A DNA stretch of 64,000 nucleotides from Qingshengfaniella alkalisoli (GTDB taxonomy: Bacteria; Pseudomonadota; Alphaproteobacteria; Rhodobacterales; Rhodobacteraceae). Of this stretch, positions 39,481-49,672 are shown piece by piece (position 1 is the first letter of the stretch; each line of letters opens with the position of its first letter). The position numbers and the translations under genes were made by a program. The stretch is taken from assembly GCF_007855645.1 (NCBI RefSeq), contig NZ_CP042261.1, forward strand, positions 1,096,501 through 1,160,500, written 5' to 3'. The notes beneath the pieces are model-generated. The model was not told where the DNA came from. It searched no databases and worked only from the letters and a program-made list of their open reading frames with translations.

Positions 39481-39909
39481 TCAGGCCGACGCTGTATCTG
39501 CAGCTAGGGATCGGATACGTTCCACCATGGCCCGCAAGCCGTTCGAACGTTGCGCCGACAAATGGTCATGCAGGCCAAGACGCGCCAATTCGGCAGGTGC
39601 ATCCACCGCCGTCACTTGCCGAACACTCAACCCCGAATAGAGCGCGTGCAGCACCGCGATCAGCCCCCGCACGATCATCGCATCGCTGTCGCCCTGAAAA
39701 TCGAAGCGGGCCTGCGCGCCCTGCCCTTCGATGATGGGACGAATCCAGACCTGGCTTGCACAGCCATCCACCTTCGTGGCGGGGACACGGAAGGCATCGT
39801 CCAGCGGCGGCATAGCCTTACCCAGTTCGATTACATGACGATACCGGTCTTCCCAGTCATCGAGAAACTCGAACGTCTCGGCGATATCTTCAAATGCTTC
39901 GCTGGCCAT
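39481..39909 (-). CDS. sufE: SufE-type sulfur-acceptor protein
   Basis: A 142-aa protein that accepts persulfide sulfur from a cysteine desulfurase for Fe-S cluster assembly. The active cysteine is in VDGCASQVWI (about residue 51), and the family segments FEFLDDWEDRYRHVIELGK and ALYSGLSVRQV are present. The ATG at 39909 has AAGGAG at the right distance; the frame continuing to 40095 runs through the divergent promoter. It stands apart from any suf operon here. Confidence 0.93.
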   Translation of the reverse strand: MASEAFEDIAETFEFLDDWEDRYRHVIELGKAMPPLDDAFRVPATKVDGCASQVWIRPIIEGQGAQARFDFQGDSDAMIVRGLIAVLHALYSGLSVRQVTAVDAPAELARLGLHDHLSAQRSNGLRAMVERIRSLAADTASA

Positions 39910-40024
39910 CGCAATCTCCTTACAGGAGGGAGGTAATCCGACCGCACCCAAAGGTCCAGAGCATGCCAAGGCTTTCCATCGCGCTTTCTTTGGGCTAGCA
40001 CCGTGTGGAACAAAGAGGACGACA

Positions 40025-40477
40025 ATGCGCACAACCGGTTTGCTTCTTGTGACTGCCATCGCACTGGCAGGATGTTCCGCTCTCAATCCCCGCAACTGGT
40101 TCGACCGCCAAGAGGTGGTGACCCTCGCCCCTGAAGGCGGCTACGTGCCCGTTGCAGTCGATGGGCGGCCCTTGGTGGATCAAGTGGCCACAGTAAATGT
40201 TGAACGCACGCCCGGCGGAGTGATCGTCCGCGCAACCGGCGTGCCACCGACGCAGGAATACTGGGACGCAGAGCTGGTGCAGATCGAGACACCTGATCTA
40301 CCCGCCTCGACCATCCGCTACGAGTTCCGCCTGCGCGGCCCCATTGGCCCTGCGAATGTCGGATCAGTGCCGTCGCGCGAAATCGAGGTCGGCAAGTTCA
40401 TCAGCAACCCCGATCTCGCTGGCGTATCGACGATCACCGTGACGGGCGCACGCAACGCGGTAAGTCGGTCTCGTTAA
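40025..40477 (+). CDS. Predicted lipoprotein of unknown function
   Basis: A 150-aa protein with a lipoprotein signal peptide: MRTTGLLLVTAIALAGC with the lipobox LAGC at residues 14-17 and Ser at +2, which in enteric bacteria favours the outer membrane. The mature part is beta-rich (VATVNVERTPGGVIVRATG, IRYEFRLRG) and has no motif I recognise. Its 3' end overlaps the convergent rnd by 4 nt. Confidence 0.85.
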   Translation: MRTTGLLLVTAIALAGCSALNPRNWFDRQEVVTLAPEGGYVPVAVDGRPLVDQVATVNVERTPGGVIVRATGVPPTQEYWDAELVQIETPDLPASTIRYEFRLRGPIGPANVGSVPSREIEVGKFISNPDLAGVSTITVTGARNAVSRSR

Positions 40478-41631
40478 AGCGCCACGATACGGACCTTTCC
40501 GCCCTTTGCTGCCAAAGCGATACCGCCGTCACACATCTTGAGCGCGGTATCGCCGAATACCTCGGCCCGCCAGCCCCGCAACGCGGGAAGGTCGCGTTCC
40601 CCGGCCGAAATCGCGTCAAGATCCGCGGAAGAAGCGATCATCTTTTGTGCCACGCCCGATTCTTCGGCCTTCGCCTTCAGTAGCACCCGAAGCAAATCGG
40701 CAAGCGCCGGATTGACCTGAAGCTTCTCGCGACTGCGGTCGGGCTTGGGAGCGTCCTCAGGTTCAACGGCCATGCCTGCTGAAACCGCCGCCAGGATACC
40801 TTCCGCAATCTCACCCTTGCGTGCCTCTCGCAACAACAGGCGCGAGCGCCCCAGATCCTTTTCATTTCGCGGTTTTGTCGAGGCCAGTTCCAGCAGCGCA
40901 TCATCTTTATAGACGCGGCTGCGCGGCACGTTACGTTCCTGGGCATAGGCTTCGCGGAACTCCGCCAGCTTCTGCACAACTGCCATGAACTTGCCCGATT
41001 GCGTCCGCGTTTTCACACGCTTCCACGCATCTTCAGGCCGCACAACATAGGTCTCAGGGCTTAGCAGGGTTTCGATCTCTTCTTCGACCCATTTGCGCCG
41101 GCCCGATTTCTTCAGTTGCGCATCGAGATATTCATAAATCTGGCGCAGATGCGTCACATCCGCCAGCGCGTAGGATTTTTGGGCATCGGTCAGCGGGCGG
41201 CGGCTCCAATCCGTGAAGCGGGAGGATTTGTCCACCTGATCCTTGCAGATCTTCTTGACCAGCGTCTCGTAACCAACCTGTTCACCAAAGCCACATACCA
41301 TTGCCGCGACCTGCGTATCAAACAGCGGTGTTGGCAGCACAGCGCCATCGAAGAAGAAGATCTCCAGATCCTGCCGTGCCGCGTGGAAGACCTTTACGAC
41401 CGACGTATCGCGGAACAGATCGTAGAGCGGTTCCAGCGACACATCGCCCTCGATCGGATCGATCAGAACGGCATTCTCCTCGCCCTCGCCCGCGAACGCC
41501 ATCTGGATCAGGCAAAGCTTGGAATAGTAGGTCCGCTCTCGAAGGAACTCCGTGTCGATGGTCACATAGGGATGCCTGCGCGCCTCTTGGCAAAATACAT
41601 CCAGCTCTGCGGTCGTCAGGAGTGTCTTCAT
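40474..41631 (-). CDS. rnd: Ribonuclease D
   Basis: A 385-aa 3'-5' exoribonuclease for tRNA and structured RNA ends. The DEDD catalytic residues appear in YVTIDTEFLRERTY, VFHAARQDLEIF, and SYALADVTHLRQIYEYL (DEDDy). One or two HRDC domains follow (about 205-385). I begin at MKTLLTTAELDVF (41631), as the upstream ATG at 41673 adds a non-conserved lead. Convergent with the lipoprotein gene. Confidence 0.94.
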   Translation of the reverse strand: MKTLLTTAELDVFCQEARRHPYVTIDTEFLRERTYYSKLCLIQMAFAGEGEENAVLIDPIEGDVSLEPLYDLFRDTSVVKVFHAARQDLEIFFFDGAVLPTPLFDTQVAAMVCGFGEQVGYETLVKKICKDQVDKSSRFTDWSRRPLTDAQKSYALADVTHLRQIYEYLDAQLKKSGRRKWVEEEIETLLSPETYVVRPEDAWKRVKTRTQSGKFMAVVQKLAEFREAYAQERNVPRSRVYKDDALLELASTKPRNEKDLGRSRLLLREARKGEIAEGILAAVSAGMAVEPEDAPKPDRSREKLQVNPALADLLRVLLKAKAEESGVAQKMIASSADLDAISAGERDLPALRGWRAEVFGDTALKMCDGGIALAAKGGKVRIVAL

Positions 41632-41711
41632 GCGAGTCCGTTCTTCAGAATACGTTTCAGGTCGATATGTCATTCGCTTGTAGCGGAACTACCCACAGAG
41701 GAACAGAGGCG

Positions 41712-42305
41712 CTAAGGCATCAACAGAAGGCTGCGGTCGCCTTCGGCAAAACGGCGCAGAACCGCCGGATACAGCTTGTGTTCCCATTCCAGAACACGGG
41801 CGGCCAGCGTTTCCGGCGTGTCCTTGTCTTCGACTTTGATCCGCGCCTGCCCCAGCAATGGCCCGCCGTCCAGCTCTGCTGTTACCTCATGCACGGAGCA
41901 GCCATGTTCCGCATCGCCTGCTTCCAGCGCACGCGCATGGGTATGCAACCCCCGATACTTGGGCAGAAGCGACGGGTGGATGTTCAGCATCCGGCCAGCC
42001 CAACGGTCGATGAACACAGGGGTCAGTACGCGCATGAAACCGGCCATGCAGATGATGTCCGGATCGACCTGTTCCAGCGTCCGGTTCAAGTCCCGCTCGA
42101 ATGCCGCGCGATCCTGACCGAAGGGGCGATGATCCACCAGCGCCGTATCAATCCCCATCTCTTCGGCCTTCGCCAACCCGCCGGCGTTGGGACGGTTGGA
42201 CACCACCAGCGCGGGCCGCGCAGGATGATCCCCGGTCATGCTTTGGGCCAGCGACACCATGTTGGATCCGCCACCCGAGATCAGAAGAGCAACGCGTTTG
42301 GTCAC
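41712..42305 (-). CDS. purN: Phosphoribosylglycinamide formyltransferase PurN
   Basis: A 197-aa folate-dependent GAR transformylase. Motifs are [12 protein letters not shown], the catalytic [19 protein letters not shown] block with the active His, and the Asp-containing [15 protein letters not shown]. The start is a GTG that overlaps the purM stop (GTGA), so the pair is translationally coupled. Confidence 0.96.
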   Translation of the reverse strand: MTKRVALLISGGGSNMVSLAQSMTGDHPARPALVVSNRPNAGGLAKAEEMGIDTALVDHRPFGQDRAAFERDLNRTLEQVDPDIICMAGFMRVLTPVFIDRWAGRMLNIHPSLLPKYRGLHTHARALEAGDAEHGCSVHEVTAELDGGPLLGQARIKVEDKDTPETLAARVLEWEHKLYPAVLRRFAEGDRSLLLMP

Positions 42306-43348
42306 GCAAGCGTCCCTGTATAGCTCACACCTTCCCCTTCGGTCACGCGGCCGATGGTATAGACGGTCTCGCCAGCCTCGCGCAGCACCTTCGTAATATC
42401 GTCAACACGGTCGGCTGCAACGATCACCGCCATGCCAATACCACTGTTGAAGGTCTTCAAAAGCTCGGATTGCTCCATCCCAGCCGCATCAGCGAGCCAG
42501 CGGAACACGGGCGGCAGCGACCAGGCGGAGAGATCGATCTCGATTCCTTGCCCTTCACCCAGAACACGCGGCAGGTTTTCGGTCAGACCGCCACCAGTGA
42601 TATGGGCCAGCGCATGCACGCCGCCTGCTTGGATCGCAGCCAGAACCTGCGTAACGTAAAGCCGCGTGGGAGTCAGAAGCTGCTCGCCCAGCGTACCATA
42701 GCCAAAAGGCGCAGGCGACGCCCAGGTCAGCCCCTCGAGCTCTGCCACCTTCCGCACTAGCGAGAATCCGTTCGAATGCACGCCGTCCGAGGCCAATCCG
42801 AGCACCACATCGCCAACGCTGACATTCGCGGGCAGATGACGACCCCGTTCCATTGCACCCACGGCAAAACCAGCCAGATCGAAGTCACCCGCGTCATACA
42901 TGCCCGGCATTTCCGCGGTTTCGCCACCGATCAATGCACATCCGCTGCGTTTGCACCCGTCCGCGATACCTTCGACGACACGGGCCGCCGCTTCTGTTTC
43001 CAACGCGCCGGTCGCAAAATAGTCCAGGAAAAAGAGCGGCTCAGCCCCCTGACACACCAGATCGTTCACGCACATGGCGACCAGATCGATCCCCACCCCG
43101 TCAACATGACCTGTATCAATCGCGATCCGCAGCTTCGTTCCCACACCATCTGTCGCGGCAACCAGAACCGGGTCCGTGTAACCCGCAGCCTTCAGGTCAA
43201 ACAGCGCCCCGAAACCACCCAGTCCGGACATGACGCCCGGACGTCTGGTCGCTGCGGCGGCAGGCTTGATCCGTTCGACCAGCGCATTGCCAGCATCGAT
43301 ATCCACGCCCGCATCCGCATAGGTCAGGCCGTTCGTCTTGCTCGCCAT
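42302..43348 (-). CDS. purM: Phosphoribosylformylglycinamidine cyclo-ligase (AIR synthetase) PurM
   Basis: A 348-aa ATP-grasp-like cyclase acting after PurL. Motifs are [20 protein letters not shown], the glycine-rich [15 protein letters not shown], and [12 protein letters not shown] for the phosphate loop. An AGGAG box precedes the ATG at 43348. First gene of purM-purN, on the same strand as the purCSQ operon about 5 kb away. Confidence 0.96.
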   Translation of the reverse strand: MASKTNGLTYADAGVDIDAGNALVERIKPAAAATRRPGVMSGLGGFGALFDLKAAGYTDPVLVAATDGVGTKLRIAIDTGHVDGVGIDLVAMCVNDLVCQGAEPLFFLDYFATGALETEAAARVVEGIADGCKRSGCALIGGETAEMPGMYDAGDFDLAGFAVGAMERGRHLPANVSVGDVVLGLASDGVHSNGFSLVRKVAELEGLTWASPAPFGYGTLGEQLLTPTRLYVTQVLAAIQAGGVHALAHITGGGLTENLPRVLGEGQGIEIDLSAWSLPPVFRWLADAAGMEQSELLKTFNSGIGMAVIVAADRVDDITKVLREAGETVYTIGRVTEGEGVSYTGTLA

Positions 43349-43470
43349 GGGGCACTCCTCGTCAATGATTGCGGACCTGCTAGAGGATTTGCCTGCTCAG
43401 GGCAATCCGGCACGCCCGGTCGTTTCGGCGGATTCGGGACATCCGATGAGTGCCCGATCACTCAATATGC

Positions 43471-43500
43471 AAAAAAGGCCCGCGACAGAGGCGGGCCTTT
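43471..43500 (-). terminator. Rho-independent terminator of rplM-rpsI
   Basis: GGCCCGC (43477-43483) and GCGGGCC (43491-43497) form a 7-bp stem with a short loop. On the minus strand it is followed by six T residues, ending transcription about 30 nt after the rpsI stop. The plus strand also shows a short TTTT. Confidence 0.88.
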
Positions 43501-43530
43501 TCGAAATTCGCAGTCGACAACCGGACCGAC

Positions 43531-44022
43531 TTAACGCTTCGAGAACTGGAAGCTACGACGGGCTTTCGCGCGGCCGTATTTCTTACGCTCAACGACACGG
43601 CTGTCGCGGGTCAGGAAGCCAGCGGCTTTCAGTGCACCACGCAGGCTCGGATCGTAAAGCTGAAGCGCTTTCGAGATACCGTGCTTGACCGCGCCCGCCT
43701 GACCGGACAGACCGCCGCCCTTGACGGTGGCTTTAACGTCGAACTGGTCTTCAACACCTGCAACGGTGAACGGCTGACGCAGGATCATCTGCAGAACCGG
43801 ACGTGCGAAATAGGTGTTCAGCTCTTTGCCATTAACGATAACTTTGCCAGAGCCCGGCTTGATCCAGACACGTGCAACTGCGTCTTTACGCTTGCCGGTG
43901 GCGTAGGAACGGCCCAGCTCGTCACGAACGGGTTCGCGGTTGATGTTTTCCTCGGCGACGACGGCTTCGGACCCGGAAACCGCCCCTTTGAGGTCCTCAA
44001 GGGAATTGATTTGTTCGGCCAT
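43531..44022 (-). CDS. rpsI: 30S ribosomal protein S9
   Basis: A 163-aa ribosomal protein with an alphaproteobacterial N-terminal extension (about 35 aa) before the core [19 protein letters not shown]. The C-terminal tail [18 protein letters not shown], whose end lysine-arginine reaches the P-site tRNA, is intact. It follows rplM by 2 nt, the universal pairing. Confidence 0.97.
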   Translation of the reverse strand: MAEQINSLEDLKGAVSGSEAVVAEENINREPVRDELGRSYATGKRKDAVARVWIKPGSGKVIVNGKELNTYFARPVLQMILRQPFTVAGVEDQFDVKATVKGGGLSGQAGAVKHGISKALQLYDPSLRGALKAAGFLTRDSRVVERKKYGRAKARRSFQFSKR

Positions 44023-44024
44023 AA

Positions 44025-44486
44025 TCAGCTCCGGGTGTTCTTCGAGTTCATGGATTTGACATCCAGCACTTCCGGCGACTGAGCCTCATGCGGATGTTCG
44101 GCGCCGGCGTAGACGCGCAGATTGGTCATCTGCTGGCGGCTCAGGCGGTTGCCCGGCAGCATGCGCTGGACGGCTTTCTCGACAACGCGCTCTGGATGCG
44201 CACCTTCGAGGATCTTGCCGGCGGTGGTGGACTTGATGCCACCCGGATGGCCGGTGTGGCGGTAGTAGGTTTTTTCCGCGCGCTTCTTGCCCGTCAACTG
44301 GATTTTGTCAGCATTTATGACGATCACATTGTCACCCATATCCATGGACGGGGTGAAGCTGGCCTTGTGCTTGCCGCGCAGACGCATGGCGACGATCGAA
44401 GCAAGACGACCCAGAACCACGCCCTCGGCGTCGATCAGAATCCATTTCTTGTCGATGTCAGCCGGAGTGGCTGTAAAGGTTTTCAT
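44025..44486 (-). CDS. rplM: 50S ribosomal protein L13
   Basis: A 153-aa ribosomal protein starting [20 protein letters not shown]. The core contains [26 protein letters not shown] and [20 protein letters not shown]. The ATG at 44486 is used; the frame extends to 44636 through an AT-rich leader with no conserved residues. First gene of the rplM-rpsI operon. Confidence 0.97.
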   Translation of the reverse strand: MKTFTATPADIDKKWILIDAEGVVLGRLASIVAMRLRGKHKASFTPSMDMGDNVIVINADKIQLTGKKRAEKTYYRHTGHPGGIKSTTAGKILEGAHPERVVEKAVQRMLPGNRLSRQQMTNLRVYAGAEHPHEAQSPEVLDVKSMNSKNTRS

Positions 44487-44653
44487 GTCATTGACCCTTT
44501 GTGGTGGGTTTGGGCTCATGCCCGAAATCGGATTGCGCGGTTTTACCGAAACCTGAGGAATGTTCAACACTAAAAGACTTGAATTTATACATTGCAAACA
44601 GGCACTTAAAATTAAGGTATTAAAATACCCCATCAATCGACGTGTATCGCACT

Positions 44654-44676
44654 AAAAAGGGCGGCCAAGCCGCCCC
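44654..44676 (-). terminator. Rho-independent terminator after the CTERM gene
   Basis: GGGCGGC and GCCGCCC form a stem around a CAA loop at 44659-44675. Read on the minus strand it is followed by TTTTT, placed about 25 nt after the stop of the VPLPA-CTERM gene. Confidence 0.85.
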
Positions 44677-44699
44677 TTCATTCCCCGTAACAGGATAAG

Positions 44700-45740
44700 T
44701 CAGCGCCGCTTGCGACGCGCAGCGATCCCAAGCCCGCCCAGACCCGCAAGCAGCAACGGCAAACCCGCAGGCAGCGGTACCGGCGTGGTCGCCGTCAGGT
44801 CACCAAGATCACCCGAGAAGTTGGCGATATGAAGTTGACCGTTATGCTGGCGGATCGACGCGGCCAGCAAACTGCCATCGATATCGGAATTGACATGTAC
44901 TTGCGCAAAGGGCGCAATCACCGTGCCAAGTACGTTGGTCATAATATCAAGCTGGCCCGTGAACTCATAAAAGTTCCACAGGATGCTGGACGCGATTGAC
45001 CGCTTTTCTGCTTCGCCGCCGAACAAGCCCGCATGGTGGGCCGAAAAGCTCGACAACGCGGCATCACCAGAGACGTTAACGATGATCTGGTCAGCACCGC
45101 CGAGATCATCGACGAAAAACGTGTTATTGGCCGACGCCAGATCCGCAAAGGATACATTGTAAACCGATATTCCGCCGCTGGCCGGGGCTGTATCGAAATG
45201 TAGCGTCTTCTTCTCGGCAGGTTCGCTATCGCGGGCCGTGTAGCCGCCCATCGCGCCCAGGGATTGGACTGCATGGTCTATCTCGGAAAAATCAATCTCG
45301 GGGAAACGATCCGCAAAGGCAGCACCCTGCACCGATTGGTTGGAGTGGTTATTCCCGAAATTGTTGTGCCCCGAATAGGCACCGCCGATATACCCGTCGC
45401 CGCCATTCTGGACTTCGAGGTGGTCAGACATTGCGCCGCCAATCACGACGTTTTCGCCGCTAAAGCTTTTGACTTGATTGCCAACGCTTCCTTTGACGAC
45501 CAGCGTGTTGCCGCCGCCAACAGAAGGCGCAAGCAGATCCGCACGGCTACCGAAGCTGGTCGCGCCATTGGACAGGTTGCCGCCCACATAGCCGCGCCCC
45601 TGCGTGTGGCTTTGGGCTTGCCAATCACCTTTCGAGATGCCGTTGAATTCAGTGATAAGCTCTTGCAAAGATAGAGATGACGCCTGTGCGGAGAACGCGC
45701 TCAACGCAAAGACTGCAGACAGACCAAGGATCTTCAACAT
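44700..45740 (-). CDS. Choice-of-anchor A domain protein with VPLPA-CTERM sorting signal
   Basis: A 346-aa exported surface protein. A signal peptide (MLKILGLSAVFALSAFSAQA) leads into a beta-helical, Gly/Asn-rich domain with short repeats (YVGGNLSNG, YIGGAYSGH, VVIGGAMSDH), the choice-of-anchor A pattern. The C-terminus has the tripartite sorting signal: PVPLPAG, a hydrophobic helix and the basic RRKRR end. Such proteins are handled by an exosortase encoded elsewhere. A second, decayed copy of such a tail lies at 56932-57096. Start chosen at 45740; a GTG at 45749 adds three residues. Confidence 0.88.
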   Translation of the reverse strand: MLKILGLSAVFALSAFSAQASSLSLQELITEFNGISKGDWQAQSHTQGRGYVGGNLSNGATSFGSRADLLAPSVGGGNTLVVKGSVGNQVKSFSGENVVIGGAMSDHLEVQNGGDGYIGGAYSGHNNFGNNHSNQSVQGAAFADRFPEIDFSEIDHAVQSLGAMGGYTARDSEPAEKKTLHFDTAPASGGISVYNVSFADLASANNTFFVDDLGGADQIIVNVSGDAALSSFSAHHAGLFGGEAEKRSIASSILWNFYEFTGQLDIMTNVLGTVIAPFAQVHVNSDIDGSLLAASIRQHNGQLHIANFSGDLGDLTATTPVPLPAGLPLLLAGLGGLGIAARRKRR

Positions 45741-45873
45741 AGGAAACACACCTGAACACTTAATACACGAAGCCCAGATCCGGCCTCAATTCCTAGCCTC
45801 GATACACGGGTTTACGCTACGGCTCAATAGACTTCCCTTTGCACCCGCAGCAAGGCGCAATGAGATACTGTTC

Positions 45874-46650
45874 TCAGCGCCCCTCAAACGCAGGTTTGCG
45901 CTTTTCCAAGAACGCAACAACCCCTTCGTTGAAATCCCGGGTCTTGCCGCATTTACCTTGCAGCTTCGCCTCCAGCAGCAACTGATCCTCGAACCGATTG
46001 TCGAAGCTTTGCCGCAGCGCCTGCTTGGTCAGGGAATAGGCCTCCGTCGGGCCTTCGGCCAGTTGTGTAGCACGTTTGGCGACGTGGGCTTCGAAATCCT
46101 CATCGGCAACCGCCTCCCAGATCATGCCCCAGTCAGCGGCCTGACGTGCAGACACGGGTTCGGCAAAAAGTGCGGCCCCCATCGCGCGAGGAAATCCGAC
46201 CTGTCGTGGCAGCCAATATGTACCACCCGCATCCGGGATCAGCCCGATGCGACTGAAAGCTTGCAAGAATACCGCCCGCTTCGCGGCGATCACCACATCC
46301 GCTGCGAGTGCCAGATTGGCCCCCGCCCCGGCCGCAGTACCATTCACAGCGGCAATCACCGGCACCCTGCATTCATAAAGCGCGTTCAACATCGGTACGT
46401 ACTCGTCCCGCAGCGTACGCTCCAGATCTAGGCTCGCCGCATTACCCGCGGCGCCCAGATCCTGCCCCGAGCAGAAGGCATCGCCCGCCCCGGTCAAAAC
46501 CAGCACCCGCGCCTTGTCCTGCAAATTCTTGATCGCTTGCGTGATCTCGAAACGCATCTGCGTGCTCAACGCGTTGCGAACCTCGGGACGGTTCAGCACG
46601 ATACGCGCGACGCCATTGTCCATTTCGGTCCGGATGGTTTCAAAGCTCAT
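45874..46650 (-). CDS. Enoyl-CoA hydratase/isomerase family protein (PaaG-like)
   Basis: A 258-aa crotonase-fold enzyme. The oxyanion-hole segments are FCSGQDLGAAG and AAVNGTAAGAGANLALAADVV. The SRIGLIPDAGGTYWLP loop places an aspartate, typical of PaaG-type ring-opening isomerases, where enoyl-CoA hydratases have glutamate. No paa genes are nearby, so phenylacetate catabolism is a family-based guess; fatty-acid degradation is the alternative. Confidence 0.82.
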   Translation of the reverse strand: MSFETIRTEMDNGVARIVLNRPEVRNALSTQMRFEITQAIKNLQDKARVLVLTGAGDAFCSGQDLGAAGNAASLDLERTLRDEYVPMLNALYECRVPVIAAVNGTAAGAGANLALAADVVIAAKRAVFLQAFSRIGLIPDAGGTYWLPRQVGFPRAMGAALFAEPVSARQAADWGMIWEAVADEDFEAHVAKRATQLAEGPTEAYSLTKQALRQSFDNRFEDQLLLEAKLQGKCGKTRDFNEGVVAFLEKRKPAFEGR

Positions 46651-46718
46651 GCAACTCTCCTACTGTAATTGCGCGGAGTGTGCGTTGGCCTACCCGTTGC
46701 GCCAAGCCAGACGCCACG

Positions 46719-47180
46719 TCAATCTTTCAGAATTTCCTCAAGCCTTTTGGCTTCGTCCGCGTCAAGCGGTGATTCGTCCGTCCGCGCGGATCGGTGCCGG
46801 CGCTGATAGGATACTGCCAGTGCCAGCGCGCAGATCAGCAGGACGGGTCCAGCGAGCCACAGGATCAGGTTGGCTCCATCCGTTTGCGGGCGTAGCAGAA
46901 CATATTCGCCGTAGCGATCCACCACGAAGTCCACGACCTCGTCATTGGTATCGCCCTCGACAAGACGCTCACGTACCAGAAGACGCAGGTCGCGCGCCAA
47001 CCCGGCATTCGACTCGTCGATATTTTCGTTCCGGCAAACCAGACAGCGCAGCTCTTGTGAAATGTCCCGCGCCCGATCTTCCAGCGCCGGATCACTCAGC
47101 ACCTCGTCGGGCTGCACCGCATAGGCCGGCGCGGCAAGCACGCAGAACAGAACCGCCAGCGCAGTGCGCAGCCGCATCAT
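46719..47180 (-). CDS. ccmH: Cytochrome c-type biogenesis protein CcmH
   Basis: A 153-aa thiol-reductase subunit of the system I heme lyase complex. A signal peptide (MMRLRTALAVLFCVLAAPAYA) is followed by the redox motif LRCLVCRNENIDES and a C-terminal membrane helix (LILWLAGPVLLICALALAV). The ATG at 47180 overlaps the ccmF stop. It is the short CcmH without the TPR (CcmI) part of enteric CcmH. Confidence 0.93.
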   Translation of the reverse strand: MMRLRTALAVLFCVLAAPAYAVQPDEVLSDPALEDRARDISQELRCLVCRNENIDESNAGLARDLRLLVRERLVEGDTNDEVVDFVVDRYGEYVLLRPQTDGANLILWLAGPVLLICALALAVSYQRRHRSARTDESPLDADEAKRLEEILKD

Positions 47181-49156
47181 GTTGTAACACCTTGTGCGGG
47201 TTTCACCTGTTTCTTCACGGCGCTCGCACCAACGCGGAAACGCCTGTCGGTCAGGCTCAGCACACCGCCAAGCGCCATGATGATTGCCCCCGCCCAGATC
47301 CAGTTCGCAAATGGCTTGATATAGGTCCGAACGGCCCAACCACCATTGGCCTGCGGATCACCGATCACCAGGTAGATATCACGCAATACACCATTACTGA
47401 TAGCGGCTTCCGTCGTAGGCATCTGCGCCACGGGATAGAAGCGTTTCTCAGGCGTCAGCCGGGCTACCGGCCGGTCCCCACGATAGACGGTCATCGTCGC
47501 CAGAGTGGTCTGGTAGTTCGGGCCCCGAAGCTCCTCGACAGTGTCCAGCGAAATCTCGAACCCGGCCACTTCGAACCGATCCCCGATCTGAGCGACCCTA
47601 ATGTCTTCCGTTTGCCACGCCGTCATCGCCGCAATGCCCAGGATTGTGACGCCCAGCCCCGCGTGCGCTGTTGCCTTGCCCCACTCCGCGCGTGGCAGGT
47701 TGCCAAGCCTGCGCAGTCGCGTGGACCAGTCACCACGACCAGCACGCAGTAGCAAATCCGTCAACGCCCCGCAGATCAGCCACGAAGCGAAGAAGAATCC
47801 GATGGGGGCAAGTGCGGATCGACCAGTCTGTAGCGCGTAAACCAACGCACCCACCGCGAAGGCCAATAGAAGCGGCACGCGCAACTGGCGCATTGCCTTG
47901 GACAGCTTCGCGCGCTTCCAGGGCAGCACAGATCCCAGCGGCAGAATTATTGCGATCCCGATCATGAAAGGGGTGAAAGCTGCATTGAAGAAGGGCGGAC
48001 CGACCGACAGCTTGCGGTCAAAGGCAAGCTCCGCGATCAGCGGCCATATCGTGCCTATGAAGACTACGAAGCAGGACACGACCAGCAGGATATTGTTCGC
48101 GATCAACGCGCTTTCGCGGCTGACGGCCCCAAACACCGCATTCGTCTTCATCACATGCGCCCGTGCCGCGAAAAGCGTCAGCGCACCGCCCACGAAGAAG
48201 GCCAGGATCAGCAGGATGAACATGCCCCGCTCCGGGTCGTTCGCAAACGCATGAACGGATGTCAGCACGCCCGAACGCACGATGAACGTCCCGATCAACG
48301 AGAACCCGAACGCCATGATCGCCAGAAGGATCGTCCAGCTTTTCAGCGCCTCGCGCTTTTCAACGACGATCGCGGAATGCAGCAGCGCCGCCGAAATCAA
48401 CCACGGCATGAAGCTCGCGTTTTCCACCGGGTCCCAGAACCAGAACCCACCCCAGCCAAGCTCATAATAGGCCCACCAGCTTCCCAAGGCGATCCCGACG
48501 GACAAGAACATCCACGCAGCCAATGTCCACGGTCGCACCCATCGACCCCACGCCGCGTCCACCTTGCCTTCCAGAAGTGCGGCCACGGCAAAGCTGAAGG
48601 TCAGCGACAGGCCGACATAGCCCAGATACAGGAATGGCGGGTGAAATGCCAAACCGGGGTCCTGCAGCAGCGGGTTCAGATCCTGCCCGTCCATCGGCGG
48701 CACGGCAAGCCGCAGGAACGGGTTTGACGTGAAGAGGATGAATGCGAAGAACGCAACGCCCACCCAGGCCTGAACAGCCAGGACCCGCGCTTGCAAAGTC
48801 GCGGGAAGATTGCCACCGAACCAATGCGCCATCGCCCCGAACAGCGCGAGGATCAGCACCCATAGCAGCATCGAGCCTTCATGATTCCCCCATACGCCAG
48901 AAACCTTGTAAATCATCGGCTTCAAACTGTGGGAGTTGTCCACAACCAGCTTCAGCGAGAAATCCGACACTACGAAGGAATAGGTCAATGCCGCGAAGCT
49001 GAAGGCACAGAAAAGAAACTGCGTCGTGGCGGCAGGTCCAGCTACCGCCATCCAGCTTTGCCAGCCCTTATGTGCCCCGATCAGGGGTATGATGGCCTGC
49101 ACCACAGCCACCATCGCGGCGAGGATCAGGGCGAAATGTCCGAACTCTGCTATCAT
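47177..49156 (-). CDS. ccmF: Heme lyase CcmF
   Basis: A 659-aa membrane protein with about 15 helices that attaches heme to apocytochrome c. The tryptophan-rich WWD segment is GSWWAYYELGWGGFWFWDPVENASF, given here only in part: key residues at about 225-248 include the WAYYELGWGG run. Conserved histidines (VWGNHEGSMLLWV, PPFLYLGYVG) bind heme. It follows ccmE by 57 nt and overlaps ccmH. Confidence 0.96.
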   Translation of the reverse strand: MIAEFGHFALILAAMVAVVQAIIPLIGAHKGWQSWMAVAGPAATTQFLFCAFSFAALTYSFVVSDFSLKLVVDNSHSLKPMIYKVSGVWGNHEGSMLLWVLILALFGAMAHWFGGNLPATLQARVLAVQAWVGVAFFAFILFTSNPFLRLAVPPMDGQDLNPLLQDPGLAFHPPFLYLGYVGLSLTFSFAVAALLEGKVDAAWGRWVRPWTLAAWMFLSVGIALGSWWAYYELGWGGFWFWDPVENASFMPWLISAALLHSAIVVEKREALKSWTILLAIMAFGFSLIGTFIVRSGVLTSVHAFANDPERGMFILLILAFFVGGALTLFAARAHVMKTNAVFGAVSRESALIANNILLVVSCFVVFIGTIWPLIAELAFDRKLSVGPPFFNAAFTPFMIGIAIILPLGSVLPWKRAKLSKAMRQLRVPLLLAFAVGALVYALQTGRSALAPIGFFFASWLICGALTDLLLRAGRGDWSTRLRRLGNLPRAEWGKATAHAGLGVTILGIAAMTAWQTEDIRVAQIGDRFEVAGFEISLDTVEELRGPNYQTTLATMTVYRGDRPVARLTPEKRFYPVAQMPTTEAAISNGVLRDIYLVIGDPQANGGWAVRTYIKPFANWIWAGAIIMALGGVLSLTDRRFRVGASAVKKQVKPAQGVTT

Positions 49157-49213
49157 GGCGATGTTATACGATCTGCGCGGTGAAGCTCCAAGGACAAGCC
49201 GACATGCGAGACG

Positions 49214-49669
49214 TCAGGACGCACCATCGGATTTGGGGGGCTCATACACGCCCTGCTCCTTCAACGCGTCGATGACCTCTTTCGGCATGTAGGTTTCGTC
49301 ATGTTTTGCCAATATTTCAGTAGCTTCAAAAACATTATTTATGTATTTTCCGGTTCCCACCATCCCTTCACCTTCGCCGAACAGGTCGGGCAAAACGCCG
49401 GTGTAGCGGACATCCACGGACGCAGCGCCATCGGTCACTCGGAAGATAATTGTTTCGCCCTGGCCCCGGACCAGACTGCCATCTTCGACCAACCCACCGA
49501 TGCGGAAGGTTTCATTCGGGGGTGGTGGCGCATCAACCACCTGCGAGGGGCTGCGGAAAAAATTGATCCCGTCGCGCATTGCATACCCTACCAGCCCTGT
49601 CGCCAAGGCCAGCGACACCGCCGCGATGGCGATGATCTGAATGCGCCTACGCTTCTTGAGCCCCTTCAT
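49214..49669 (-). CDS. ccmE: Heme chaperone CcmE
   Basis: A 151-aa periplasmic heme chaperone anchored by an N-terminal helix (RRRIQIIAIAAVSLALATGL). The OB-fold domain ends with the heme-binding histidine in EILAKHDETYMPKEV (about residue 127-131). It is the first gene of ccmE-ccmF-ccmH and sits 3 nt after argC. ccmABCDG are not in the window. Confidence 0.95.
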   Translation of the reverse strand: MKGLKKRRRIQIIAIAAVSLALATGLVGYAMRDGINFFRSPSQVVDAPPPPNETFRIGGLVEDGSLVRGQGETIIFRVTDGAASVDVRYTGVLPDLFGEGEGMVGTGKYINNVFEATEILAKHDETYMPKEVIDALKEQGVYEPPKSDGAS

Positions 49670-49672
49670 GCT